DNA of 64,000 nucleotides, taken from assembly GCA_963691775.1 (NCBI GenBank), contig OY829369.1, positions 4,464,001-4,528,000 on the forward strand, read 5' to 3'. The stretch comes from JAZBPO01 sp963691775. Its GTDB lineage: Bacteria > Pseudomonadota > Gammaproteobacteria > Pseudomonadales > Azotimanducaceae. Under the pieces are notes generated by a model. It was given only the letters and a program-made list of their open reading frames with translations, was not told the origin of the DNA and made no database searches. Positions within the stretch are counted from its first letter, which is position 1. Each line of letters begins with the position of its first letter. Position numbers and translations under genes: made by a program. This document shows positions 8,501-16,133 of the stretch, piece by piece.

Positions 8501-9534
8501 GCGATGAGTTCGGCATCCTGGTGGAGCAATGCGACGGAGCTCAGGCGCAGGCGGTGACGGATGGCCTGCTCAGGTCAGTGCGTGAATTCAGCTTCGACTG
8601 GAAAGGGCAGCGCTATGCGCTGACGGCCTCTCTTGGGTGCGTTCCCTTCGGCGATGACGGTCGCGATGCCGTCGATCTGCTCAAGCAGGCCGACGCGGCC
8701 TGCTACGCGGCAAAGGATGCCGGCCGTAATCGTGTGCAAGTGTTCCAGATCGATGACGAGCAGATGGCCGAGCGGCGCGGCGTGATGGAATGGGTGGCCC
8801 GCGTTGATCAGGTGCTTCGCGAAGGCCGAATCCGGCTCACCGCTCAGAAGATTGCGCCTCTTGGAGGTCGAGCCGGCGCAAAGCCGCACTACGAGATCCT
8901 GATGACGGTATTGAACGAGCGGGGTGAACCCATGCCCCCGGTTGATTTCATTGCCGCCGCAGAGGGTTACGACCGAATGCCGGCCGTGGATCGCTGGGTC
9001 GTCGAGCATGCGCTCCGGTGGATGTCGGCCAATCTCGAGCACATGGACCGAGTACACGGCTTTTCGATCAATCTCTCCGGGAGGTCCTTGAACGATCCGG
9101 ACTTTCGTTCTTTCGTGGTCAAGCAGCTTGAGCTGACACGGGTGCCGACGGAAAAGGTGACCTTCGAGATCACGGAAACGGCGGCGTTTTCCAGCGTGGA
9201 CGCCGCGAACCGCTTCATCACGCATCTGAAGAATCTCGGTTGCACGTTCTCCCTCGATGACTTCGGCACCGGCCTCGCTTCGTACAGCTACCTGCGTAAT
9301 CTCAACGTCGATTACGTGAAGATCGACGGAATGTTCGTCAGGGATCTGATCGACAATCCTGCGGACTATGCGGTCGTGAAGTCCGTCACCGAAATCGCTC
9401 GCTTCATGGGCAAGCAAACAATCGCGGAGTGCGTCGAAACGAAGCAGATCCTCGAAGCGCTACGCGAGATCGGCGTTGATTATGTACAGGGGTGGGGCGT
9501 CGAGCGGGCGAAGCCCCTCGACGAGATTTTCTGA
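5530..9534 (+). CDS. PilZ-DUF1631-GGDEF-EAL c-di-GMP signalling protein
   Basis: A 1334-residue cytoplasmic protein with four parts. Residues 1-105 look like a PilZ c-di-GMP receptor: R7-x3-R11 and D34-x-C-x2-G39 (Ser replaced by Cys). Residues about 130-900 are a DUF1631-type helical region ending in the typical VNRKG segment. A GGDEF domain follows (motif at 990-994 intact). Four residues stand where the RxxD inhibitory site would be (981-984, AVHG), so that site is missing. An EAL domain ends the protein: E1122-I-L instead of EAL, with EITET, DDFGTG (1243-1248), KIDG and ECVET kept, so phosphodiesterase activity is plausible. It may bind, make and degrade c-di-GMP. The start is supported by the RxxxR motif immediately after it. 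No transmembrane segment or partner gene is seen. Confidence 0.93.
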   Translation: MGSVADRGDSRITIELDAVAQFQGGRSWPCVIRDFCGDGMLLEGATTEGSHISTQVEDEVLVLFSVPVGGQDSQTYRLTAVVKRATDNALGVHLRGGMAPGAFRALKDHARKQGAPGPQNGANDGAVDAGRRRIDQAVSNDVVARVHRLAARALPSLYKAFFDRAAEELIVLARDAGSNARQSALLEALNVVEAGAKEVTRAAGSQVLDHIANPRTRSILVDKRKKGEEADAADALTLVDTNAFEDWLAVADIIAKAEDRFVDDLTTLCAQMGMLRARWAEREMMPLGPAVLAATFDDAIQALELDREIRRLFCGIFRESLVLFLRRLIPALQKLLDDCGALPRTEELSDQAWRTAGAGVPASHPRRRPEGKQPSDAVDRAARAGPGITQETAAFNPNETGGWGPGQVSPARSAPPTTREAGYIVPAAVDAVESGADTPVGAMLSAARTLMHFRRDLAASDDLPGEMPLAREAPSASGNLYSADEVRAALTQLRSGPALQSSADFGVQRRLAEVLPEGTYGRQVAPDAHDALEMVDGLFDSIRSDAFMPESLKPWLGDLEAIYGQLATQKADFPNTTQARLSPALHLLNELAELAGFADAGEGLDPALRDQVDSVMAGVRGEFDGDEAVFERAVEVIRPILDRQRRTFDGNLRRVVRQSEGSSRLLEARCAVVDAVAERLGGRDVPKVVVRLLNPGWRNLLVHTHLRHGPGSSEFLRQLVLVDELIEHFDTGNGDADGLIEEIADGLKEIAYEPGRRSQLLSALRDALGQTIVDRIHVGEGRAAEVLGLQHALAEAESEQETDANASATNAEWNRCLGIARALEVGTWVRLGDDAGRSHILMVAWIGGDHAAFTLVNRKGVKVLDMSLREVVQSLVDDAIEILGDHGTPLVERASQHMLQKMHNQLAYQAMHDALTGLINRKEFERVVAAAVRARRADQCHGLLVFMDLDQFKVINNTCGHDAGDELLRTLVPSLRQELLAVHGQLARLGGDEFGILVEQCDGAQAQAVTDGLLRSVREFSFDWKGQRYALTASLGCVPFGDDGRDAVDLLKQADAACYAAKDAGRNRVQVFQIDDEQMAERRGVMEWVARVDQVLREGRIRLTAQKIAPLGGRAGAKPHYEILMTVLNERGEPMPPVDFIAAAEGYDRMPAVDRWVVEHALRWMSANLEHMDRVHGFSINLSGRSLNDPDFRSFVVKQLELTRVPTEKVTFEITETAAFSSVDAANRFITHLKNLGCTFSLDDFGTGLASYSYLRNLNVDYVKIDGMFVRDLIDNPADYAVVKSVTEIARFMGKQTIAECVETKQILEALREIGVDYVQGWGVERAKPLDEIF

Positions 9535-9550
9535 TCCCTAGCCGCCATGC

Positions 9551-9575
9551 GCGCCGGGTCTCCTTGTCCCGGCGC
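9551..9575. terminator. Bidirectional hairpin between convergent genes
   Basis: A perfect 8-bp GC stem (GCGCCGGG/CCCGGCGC) with a 9-nt loop lies between the stop of the c-di-GMP gene and the argF stop. There is no T tract, so termination strength is uncertain. Confidence 0.5.
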
Positions 9576-9592
9576 ACAGTGCACCCGCGTGT

Positions 9593-10495
9593 TCAGCCCA
9601 GCAGGAATTCCAGCAGGGCCTTCTGTGAATGCAGGCGATTCCCTGCCTCCTGCCAGACGACAGCGCGCGGGTCCTCAAGCAGGTCCTCGGAGATTTCCTG
9701 GCTGCGATGGGCCGGGAGGCAGTGCATGAAGAGCACGTCGCCGTGAGCAAGATCGAGCAGACGCTGATCGACCTGGAAGCCCTGAAAGCGCCGGAATCGA
9801 AGCAGCTGCTGATCTTCGTGGCCCATGGAGGCCCAGACATCCGTGATCACGAGATCCGCACCCGCGACAGCCTCGTTCGGATCATTGGTGAGCGAAGTGT
9901 GCGTGCCGTATTGCTCGATGAGCTCAGGCTTTGGCTCGAAGCCCTCCGGTGTTGCGATCGCCAACTCGTAGCCGAACACTTCCGAGGCGATGAGATAGCT
10001 CTGACACATGTTGTGGCCGTCTCCCACGAAGGCCACCTTGCGGCCCCCGATCGGCCCGCGCAGTTCGTAATAGGTCTGCATGTCCGCGAGCATCTGGCAC
10101 GGGTGCTGGATCGACGACATGGCGTTGATGACGGGGATGCTCGCGGCGTGCGCAAACGCTTCGATCTTTTCCTGATCGGGCGTCCGAATCATGACCACGT
10201 CGACCATCTCCGACAGAACGCGCGCAGCGTCCTCCACCAGCTCGCCGCGCCCGAGCTGGGTGTCCGCTTCGGACAGGAAGAGTGCGTGGCCACCTAGCTG
10301 GCTCATGCCGGCCTCGAAAGCGACGCGGGTGCGCGTTGAGGGCTGCTCGAAGATCATCGCGAGCGTGCGGCCAACGAGCGGCTGGTACGGCGTCCCAGAG
10401 CGCAGCATCTGCTTGAGCTCAATTGCGCGCTCGATCAAGCGCTCGAACGTTGGTAGATCGAAATCGTCGATGGACAGGTAGTGGCGCGGGTTCAT
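9593..10495 (-). CDS. argF: Ornithine carbamoyltransferase
   Basis: Transfers carbamoyl from carbamoyl phosphate to ornithine, giving citrulline (arginine synthesis, cytoplasmic). The 300-residue length fits the short ArgF type of Pseudomonas. The carbamoyl-phosphate motif STRTR, HPCQ, the ornithine-side segment DVWASMG and HCLPAHRSQEIS are all present. The ATG at 10495 (MNPRHYLSIDDFD) begins the conserved region; further upstream frame has no family similarity. It lies 76 bp downstream of argD on the same strand, so argD-argF is probably one operon. argG of the same pathway is 6 kb away. Confidence 0.97.
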   Translation of the reverse strand: MNPRHYLSIDDFDLPTFERLIERAIELKQMLRSGTPYQPLVGRTLAMIFEQPSTRTRVAFEAGMSQLGGHALFLSEADTQLGRGELVEDAARVLSEMVDVVMIRTPDQEKIEAFAHAASIPVINAMSSIQHPCQMLADMQTYYELRGPIGGRKVAFVGDGHNMCQSYLIASEVFGYELAIATPEGFEPKPELIEQYGTHTSLTNDPNEAVAGADLVITDVWASMGHEDQQLLRFRRFQGFQVDQRLLDLAHGDVLFMHCLPAHRSQEISEDLLEDPRAVVWQEAGNRLHSQKALLEFLLG

Positions 10496-10571
10496 GGATG
10501 CGTTCGTCCGTTCTGGAAACTGGGAGTAAAGAGCGACGTCGGGGCAGGGCGATCGCGGCGCGCGTCCTGCG

Positions 10572-11810
10572 TCAGCGATCGCCCAGGATTCGTCGCAGAC
10601 GGGCGACAATTGCGTCGGCTTCTTCGTCGCTCAGAACCAGCGGTGGCAGCAGGCGTACGACGCGTTCCGCGGTGACGTTCAGGAGGAGGCCCGCTTCGAG
10701 CGCGCGAGCAACGAGGTCGGGAGCGGGCTCAGTGAGTTCGATTCCGATCATGAGCCCCCGCCCGCGAATCTCGGCGACGCGATTGTCGCCTTCGAGGGCC
10801 TTCTCGAGGCCAGAGCGGATGCGTTTGCCGAGCGCCGTTGCGCGCGCAAGCAGACCGTCTTCCTCGATGACGTCGAGGGTCGCCAGCGCTGCGGCGGCGG
10901 CGAGGGGATTGCCGCCAAACGTCGAACCGTGCGTGCCGGGCCCGAGCACCTCTGCGGCAAGGCCGCGTGCCAGGCAGGCGCCGATCGGAACCCCGTTTGC
11001 CAAGCCCTTCGCGGCCGTGACGACGTCCGGCAGGACGCCTTTGACGGTGCTGTCGCAGGCGCCGGCGCAGGGGCAGGCGGCGCCCTCGGGTTCGGCACCG
11101 CGCGCGCACGCCCCCTGAAACGCGAACAGCGTGCCCGTCCGTCCGACACCTGTCTGCACCTCGTCGAGCATCATCAACCAGTTTTTGGCGTTGCACAGGG
11201 CCCTTACGCGGGCGAGATAGTCTGCAGGCGGTACAACGATGCCCCCTTCTCCCTGAATCGGTTCCAGGAGCACGGCAACGACGTTAGGCGTGTTCTCCGC
11301 GATGCGCTCCAGCGCTTCGATCTCGCCATAGGGTGCACGCACGAAGCCTGCGACCAGCGGCTCAAAGCCGGCCTGTGCGCTGCGTGAGCCGGTGGCGGTG
11401 AGCGTCGCGAGCGTGCGGCCATGGAAGGCGCCTTCCATGACGATGATGGTCGGTTGTTCGATGCCGCGCCTGTGACCAGCGAGGCGTGCGAGCTTGATGG
11501 CTGCTTCATTGGCTTCGGCGCCGGAGTTGCCGAAGAAGACTTTCTCCATGCCGGTTGCAGCGCAAAGCCGCTCTGCCAAGCGCGCCTGGAGCGGAATCTC
11601 GTACAGGTTCGATGTGTGAATCAGCTTCGCGGCCTGGTCTGCAACGGCGGCGGCCACCCTCGGATGGGCGTGCCCGAGCCCGCAAACGGCAATGCCGGAA
11701 AGGGCGTCGAGGTGGCGCCTGCCTTCGCTGTCCGTGAGCCATGCGCCCGTGCCCTCGGTGAAGGCGACCGGCAAGCGGCGATAGGTACCCATGATGGACG
11801 TGGCGGCCAA
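10572..11810 (-). CDS. argD: Acetylornithine aminotransferase with a cysteine-rich insertion
   Basis: PLP-dependent class-III aminotransferase converting N-acetylglutamate semialdehyde to N-acetylornithine; ArgD-type enzymes often also serve lysine synthesis. FGNSGAEANEAAIKLAR, LDEVQTGVGRTG and the PLP lysine K268 (TAAKGLANGVPIGA) are clear. Between GTLFAFQ and the PDVVT strand, where relatives have about six residues, there is an insertion of about 22 residues with C235, C246, C248 and C252. The TTG at 11810 is preferred over the ATG at 11792 because GGGAA sits about 9 nt upstream of the TTG, while the ATG has no ribosome site. It is followed by argF. Confidence 0.94.
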   Translation of the reverse strand: MAATSIMGTYRRLPVAFTEGTGAWLTDSEGRRHLDALSGIAVCGLGHAHPRVAAAVADQAAKLIHTSNLYEIPLQARLAERLCAATGMEKVFFGNSGAEANEAAIKLARLAGHRRGIEQPTIIVMEGAFHGRTLATLTATGSRSAQAGFEPLVAGFVRAPYGEIEALERIAENTPNVVAVLLEPIQGEGGIVVPPADYLARVRALCNAKNWLMMLDEVQTGVGRTGTLFAFQGACARGAEPEGAACPCAGACDSTVKGVLPDVVTAAKGLANGVPIGACLARGLAAEVLGPGTHGSTFGGNPLAAAAALATLDVIEEDGLLARATALGKRIRSGLEKALEGDNRVAEIRGRGLMIGIELTEPAPDLVARALEAGLLLNVTAERVVRLLPPLVLSDEEADAIVARLRRILGDR

Positions 11811-11952
11811 GTTGACGTTCCCGTAGCTTTGAAGCGCTGCATCCTAAGGCGCGCGAAGTTCTCGGGGCAATCGACAGGCTCGCGATAGGGCCTTGCGTGC
11901 GCGCGTCGCAACGAAACACGGCACTGTTGCCCCCCTGTAGCGGAGAATCACG

Positions 11953-13545
11953 TTGGACGCCGTCGAACTTGCGTTGTTCATAGCTCGCACGCAGGCGGTC
12001 TGTGACGAAATGGGCGCCGTGCTTCGCAGAACGGCGCTGTCGCCGAACATCAAGGACCGCCTTGACTATTCCTGCGCGCTCTTCGATCGCTCCGGAGCGC
12101 TGTACGCCCAGGCTGCTCATATACCAGTACATCTGGGGTCCATGGCTTTTGCCATGGCCGATCTGGTGCGGCGATTCGACTGGTGCCCGGGTGACGTCGT
12201 GATGCTCAATGATCCGTTCCTCGGTGGCACGCACCTGCCTGATGTCACCGTGATCGCGCCGGCCTTTGATGCAGAGGGCGTGCTGCTCGGATTCGCTGCC
12301 GATCGTGCCCATCACGCAAACATCGGTGCAGATCGCCCGGGTTCCATGCCCCTGTCTTCAACGCTCGATGAAGAGGGGGTGCTGATTCCGCCCATGCTTC
12401 TGCTGCGAGAGGGGCGATTACCCCCCGAGGCACGGCGCGTTTTCTCCGCGCTTGGCGCGCAGGCCACCGCCCAGGATGCCGTTACGGACTGGCAGCGCGA
12501 TCCGGTGCTCGCTGATTTCGCGGCGCAGGCGTCCAGCGCTCGGATTGGCGCCCGCTTGATGACCGAGCTCGCATCGACCGCCGGTGGTCCGGCCGACTTT
12601 CGAGCCGCGATTGCGCGATTGAACGCCTGGGCGGCGCGCCTCGCGCAATCGTCCTTCGCGAAGCTGCCGGCGGGGCGTTTCAGTGCCAAGGACGCCCTTG
12701 ATGGTGCGCCCGGTGCACCCATCCCGATTGCCGTCGCCCTGTCCGTTGACCACGGGCCGAAGGGGACGACGGTGTTGGTCGACTTCGCGGGCACGGCGGC
12801 ACAGCAGCCTGACAGTAATCTGAATTGCCCGCTGCCCGTGGCCGCCGCCGCCGTATTCTATGCGTTGCGTGCGCTGATGCCCGCAGGCACGCCGGCCGTA
12901 GCGGGTGCCTTTGAGGCCGTCGAGATTCGGGCTCCGAAGGCCTGTCTCGTAAATGCTCAGCGCGCAGCTGCGGTCGCCGCGGGCAACGTTGAAACGTCCA
13001 TGCGGGTGGTCGACGCCGTACTTCGTGCGCTGGCCGATGCCTGCCCGGACGCTATTCCTGCCGCTGCGCAGGGGACGATGAACAACATCGCCATGGGCCA
13101 GCGCGGCGCGCGCGAATGGGACTATTACGAGACTCTGGCAGGTGGGCACGGCGGCCACGCTTGTGGGCCGGGCCTGTCTGCGCGCCACGCGCACATGACC
13201 AATACGCTCAACACGCCTGTGGAAAGCCTCGAGACTCACTACCCGCTGCGTATCGAGCGTTATGCACTGCGACGAGGGTCCGGCGGAACGGGCGTACACC
13301 GCGGGGGCGATGGCATCGAGCGCAGCTATCGGTTCCTCGAATCCGCCGAGGTCACATTGCTCACTGAGCGCAGGCAGTCCGGACCCTGGGGCCTTCTGGG
13401 AGGTGCGGAAGGCGCCCCGGGTACGCAGTTTCTCAATGGCGAGCCGGTTGGCGGTCGCGCAGAGCTCACGGTCAAGGCGGGTGATCTGCTGATGGTGTGC
13501 ACGCCCGGAGGGGGCGGTTGGGGGGCCGCGAAGGAGACCGATTGA
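11953..13545 (+). CDS. Hydantoinase B / oxoprolinase family protein
   Basis: The 530-residue product matches the HyuB family (N-methylhydantoinase subunit B and the C-terminal half of 5-oxoprolinase), ATP-dependent ring-opening amidohydrolases. Visible family segments are FIARTQAVCDEMGAVLRRTA, GDVVMLNDPFLGGTHLPD, a histidine-rich AGGHGGHACGPGLS region and a C-terminal CTPGGGGWG. The TTG at 11953 has GGAGA 7-11 nt upstream, and the family motif starts just after it. HyuB normally works with an adjacent HyuA, but no hyuA is in the window, so the substrate and partner cannot be stated. It is divergent from argD and ends 1 nt from the convergent lyase gene. Confidence 0.9.
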   Translation: MDAVELALFIARTQAVCDEMGAVLRRTALSPNIKDRLDYSCALFDRSGALYAQAAHIPVHLGSMAFAMADLVRRFDWCPGDVVMLNDPFLGGTHLPDVTVIAPAFDAEGVLLGFAADRAHHANIGADRPGSMPLSSTLDEEGVLIPPMLLLREGRLPPEARRVFSALGAQATAQDAVTDWQRDPVLADFAAQASSARIGARLMTELASTAGGPADFRAAIARLNAWAARLAQSSFAKLPAGRFSAKDALDGAPGAPIPIAVALSVDHGPKGTTVLVDFAGTAAQQPDSNLNCPLPVAAAAVFYALRALMPAGTPAVAGAFEAVEIRAPKACLVNAQRAAAVAAGNVETSMRVVDAVLRALADACPDAIPAAAQGTMNNIAMGQRGAREWDYYETLAGGHGGHACGPGLSARHAHMTNTLNTPVESLETHYPLRIERYALRRGSGGTGVHRGGDGIERSYRFLESAEVTLLTERRQSGPWGLLGGAEGAPGTQFLNGEPVGGRAELTVKAGDLLMVCTPGGGGWGAAKETD

Positions 13546-13546
13546 G

Positions 13547-14734
13547 TCACGCGCCGCTTTCGAAGGCGTTCCGCATGCGGCGGATGCCCTCCTCGAGCAT
13601 TGCGCTCGAACAACCGAAGTTGAAGCGTACGAATCCGTCACCCGCAGCAGACGCGCCGCCGAACTGCGGCCCGGGTGAAAGGCCGAGTCCCGCAGCCTCG
13701 AAGGCGGCGTGCGGGTCTGCAAGGTGGGTTGTCGTGGCATCGATCCACGCGAGGCAGGTCGCTTCCACGGGCGTCATGTGCATGCCGGGCAGGGCGTTCA
13801 CCGCCTCGCGCAGGCGTGCCTCGTTTCGGGCCAGCACTGCAAGCAGGCGCTGACGCCAGGGTTCGCCGTGCCGGTAGGCCGCCTCGGTGGCTGCGAAGGC
13901 GAGAGGCCCCATGCCGGGAAGCAGGCCCCGCCCCGCGCGACGAAAAGCGCGACGCATTTCCGGATCCGGAATGATTGCGTAGGCGCACGCAAGGCCAGGG
14001 ATGTTGAAGGTCTTGGACGCGGCCATGAGCGTAATCGTCCGATTCGCGATCTCAGGGTCGAGCATTGCAATCGGGGTGTGCTTCACGCCCTCGGCGAAGA
14101 CGAGCTCTGCGTGAATTTCATCCGAAAGGATGGGGATGCCTGCCGATAGCAGGAGCTCTGCGAGTGCGCCAAGCTCGGTGCGCGTATATGCGCGTCCCGT
14201 CGGGTTCTGCGGATTGCACAGCAGGAACAGTCGCGTGCGGTCAGTGAGTTGGTCCGGGAGCTTATCCAGGTCCATGACCCAGCGGTCGCCCTCGCGGACA
14301 AGGCAGGTTTCAGCCTTGCTGCGACCGCCATTCTCCGGTGCTGACAGGAACGGGTAGTAGACCGGCGCGGCCGTCATTACGCTGTCGCCAGGGGCGCCGG
14401 CTGCCGCGCAAGCGAGGTTCAAACCGGGCACCACGCCGGGAATCCATAGCAGCCATTCGGCCGGAACACGCCAGTCGTAGCGCTCGGCGAGAAAGGCGAG
14501 GGTGGCTTCGGTCAGCGTCTCGGGAATCTGCGTATAGCCCAGAATGCCGTGGTCGATCCGTGACTTCAGGGCGTCGAGAATTGCCGGCGGGGCCGGGAAT
14601 TCCATGTCGGCAACCCAGAACGGCAGGATGTCCCGGTCTCGATAGCGGTCCCATTTGGTCGACCAGGTACCGCGGCGCTCCACCCACTCGTCGAAGCCTG
14701 GTTCGTACGGCCCGGCTCGCAAACGCTCGGACAT
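13547..14734 (-). CDS. PatB/MalY-type PLP C-S lyase or aminotransferase
   Basis: Class I/II PLP enzyme of 395 residues resembling PatB/MalY cystathionine beta-lyases, which cleave C-S bonds in cystathionine or cysteine conjugates. LPFWVADMEFPAPPAILDAL, YYPFLSAPENGGR, CNPQNPTGRAYT, LSDEIHAELVF and the PLP-lysine motif MAASKTFNIPGLACAY are typical. The ATG at 14734 (MSERLRAGPYEPGFDEWVERRGT) has GGGGCG upstream and starts at the usual family N-terminus. It converges with the hydantoinase-B gene, with stops 1 nt apart. Substrate specificity cannot be read from the sequence. Confidence 0.92.
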   Translation of the reverse strand: MSERLRAGPYEPGFDEWVERRGTWSTKWDRYRDRDILPFWVADMEFPAPPAILDALKSRIDHGILGYTQIPETLTEATLAFLAERYDWRVPAEWLLWIPGVVPGLNLACAAAGAPGDSVMTAAPVYYPFLSAPENGGRSKAETCLVREGDRWVMDLDKLPDQLTDRTRLFLLCNPQNPTGRAYTRTELGALAELLLSAGIPILSDEIHAELVFAEGVKHTPIAMLDPEIANRTITLMAASKTFNIPGLACAYAIIPDPEMRRAFRRAGRGLLPGMGPLAFAATEAAYRHGEPWRQRLLAVLARNEARLREAVNALPGMHMTPVEATCLAWIDATTTHLADPHAAFEAAGLGLSPGPQFGGASAAGDGFVRFNFGCSSAMLEEGIRRMRNAFESGA

Positions 14735-14827
14735 GGCGCGCCCCAACTGCGCTGGAAAAACCAATCCTGAGACTACACTATCGAACTCAGACGCCGCGCC
14801 AGGCCGGCCGCATCCCCGGAGATACGC

Positions 14828-15178
14828 ATGGACATCATGGAAACGCTGCGCGAGCAGGTGGACAGCAACCCGATCCTGCTCTACATGAAGGGCTCGCCGC
14901 AGATGCCACAGTGCGGCTTCAGCTCACAAACCGTGCAGGCACTGATGGCCTGCGGTCAGAAGTTCGCCTATGTGGATGTGCTTTCACATCCGGAAGTCCG
15001 GCAGAACCTGCCGAAGTTCGCCGACTGGCCGACGTTCCCGCAGCTGTGGGTGGAAGGTGAACTGGTGGGCGGCTGTGACATCGTCGTGGAGATGTCACAG
15101 TCCGGCGAGCTGAAGACGCTCATCGACGAGGCGGCAGGGCGCGCAGAGGCCTCAGAGGACCAGGGCGAGACGGACTGA
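14828..15178 (+). CDS. grxD: Monothiol glutaredoxin (Grx4 type)
   Basis: A 116-residue monothiol glutaredoxin that carries and delivers [2Fe-2S] clusters with glutathione. The CGFS active site (PQCGFSSQTVQAL), the cis-proline region WPTFPQLWVEGELVGGCDIV and overall length are diagnostic. A TACACT hexamer about 50 bp upstream may be its -10. It is followed convergently by bfr, and the neighbourhood (bfr, bfd) is concerned with iron. The tail after residue 105 is acidic and variable. Confidence 0.96.
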   Translation: MDIMETLREQVDSNPILLYMKGSPQMPQCGFSSQTVQALMACGQKFAYVDVLSHPEVRQNLPKFADWPTFPQLWVEGELVGGCDIVVEMSQSGELKTLIDEAAGRAEASEDQGETD

Positions 15179-15181
15179 GCC

Positions 15182-15211
15182 GTTACGGCGCCGCGCCGCG
15201 CGCGGCGTAAC
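15182..15211. terminator. GC hairpin between grxD and bfr
   Basis: GTTACG (15182-15187) pairs with CGTAAC (15206-15211), with three more pairs inside a G-G mismatch. It lies 3 bp after the grxD stop and 25 bp from the convergent bfr stop. There is no T tract. Confidence 0.4.
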
Positions 15212-15235
15212 CGCCGGCGCCATAGCCGGTGGTCT

Positions 15236-15718
15236 TCAGGCGCCTTCGAGTTCGCCGGCTGCGGTCTGCATATAGTTGGGTTCGCCAAGGCGGTCGAGAA
15301 GGCCCATCTGCGTCTCGAGCCAGTCGAGATGCTCTTCTTCGGCTTCAAGGATGCGTTCGAGCAGATCACGGCTCACGTAGTCCCGGACGGCCTCACAATG
15401 GGCGATGCCGTCGCGGAGATCGGGAATGGCCTTGTGCTCTACGCTGAGATCCGCCTCGAAGATCTCGCGGACTGTCTCTCCGATGCGCAGACGCCCAAGG
15501 TCCTGGAGATTGGGCAGGCCTTCTAGAAACAGGATGCGCTTGGTCAGCTCATCTGCGTGCTTCATCTCGTCAATCGATTCTTCGTACTCCTTCGCACCGA
15601 GCGCTTTCAGGCCCCAGTCGTCGAGCATGCGCGCATGAAGGAAGTATTGATTGATCGCAACGAGTTCGTTGCCGAGTACCCGATTGAGGTGCTCGATGAC
15701 TTGTACATCGCCTTTCAT
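15236..15718 (-). CDS. bfr: Bacterioferritin
   Basis: Haem-containing ferritin that oxidises and stores iron in a 24-subunit shell. The 160 residues align with E. coli Bfr throughout: MKGDVQVIEHLN, the ferroxidase-centre segment NELVAINQYFLHARM, haem-ligand Met52 in SIDEMKHADEL, LEGLPNLQDLG and EEEHLDWLETQ. A Fur-like box lies 74-92 bp upstream of the ATG. bfd, its ferredoxin partner for iron release, is directly upstream on the same strand. Confidence 0.97.
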   Translation of the reverse strand: MKGDVQVIEHLNRVLGNELVAINQYFLHARMLDDWGLKALGAKEYEESIDEMKHADELTKRILFLEGLPNLQDLGRLRIGETVREIFEADLSVEHKAIPDLRDGIAHCEAVRDYVSRDLLERILEAEEEHLDWLETQMGLLDRLGEPNYMQTAAGELEGA

Positions 15719-15791
15719 GCGTCAGCTCCTGTGCATAGTGCCCGTAGCGCGGGCGCATCATGCGGCGGGGCCGTTGCGAAAGCAAGCCTAA

Positions 15792-15810
15792 GTTATTGAT
15801 AATAAAAGAA
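15792..15810. promoter_or_regulatory. Fur-like box upstream of bfr
   Basis: The 19-mer starting GTTATTGATAATAAAAG is in an AT-rich patch between bfd and bfr. It matches the Fur consensus (GATAATGATAATCATTATC) at about 11 of 19 positions, with an exact TGATAAT core. Regulation of bfr by iron is inferred. Confidence 0.45.
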
Positions 15811-15845
15811 ATGAGAACGAAAACGAGAGGCGCTAGCAATTCGCT

Positions 15846-16052
15846 TCAGGCGGTGGCGTCGTAGTACAGGCTCGTATCCGCAGCGGCTGCGACCAATGTG
15901 TTTTCAACCACGCGCCGCGCATCGTCTGCGCACTTGCCGCAGCAGGTTGCCACGTCCAGTTCACAGCGCAGATCATCGAGGCTGCGTGCGCCACCGCGAA
16001 CGGCGTCGGCGATCTGGCGATCATTGACCTGATTACAGATGCAGATGTACAT
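15846..16052 (-). CDS. bfd: Bacterioferritin-associated ferredoxin
   Basis: A 68-residue [2Fe-2S] ferredoxin that passes electrons to bacterioferritin to mobilise stored iron. Cys4, Cys6, Cys38 and Cys41 (MYICICN... and ATCCGKC) match the E. coli Bfd ligands exactly. The ATG at 16052 is required to give that spacing, so the longer frame upstream is rejected. A good Fur-like box lies 41-59 bp upstream. Bfr is encoded 127 bp downstream. Bfd genes are typically induced in iron starvation through Fur. Confidence 0.95.
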   Translation of the reverse strand: MYICICNQVNDRQIADAVRGGARSLDDLRCELDVATCCGKCADDARRVVENTLVAAAADTSLYYDATA

Positions 16053-16092
16053 GCGTCGATCTCCATGGAGACGACGCAAATATGGTGCGAAC

Positions 16093-16111
16093 GCGAATGA
16101 TTGTCAATATA
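16093..16111. promoter_or_regulatory. Fur-like box upstream of bfd
   Basis: GCGAATGATTGTCAATATA matches the Fur consensus at 12 of 19 positions, including AATGAT and TCA-TAT. Its position 41-59 bp before the bfd ATG fits repression of an iron-release gene. Confidence 0.55.
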
Positions 16112-16133
16112 GGTCGCGTTACGCCGCGAAGGG

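Noticed and set aside
12418..13740. A 440-residue minus-strand frame antisense to the hydantoinase-B gene
   Set aside because: It crosses the end of one real gene into another and has no family similarity.
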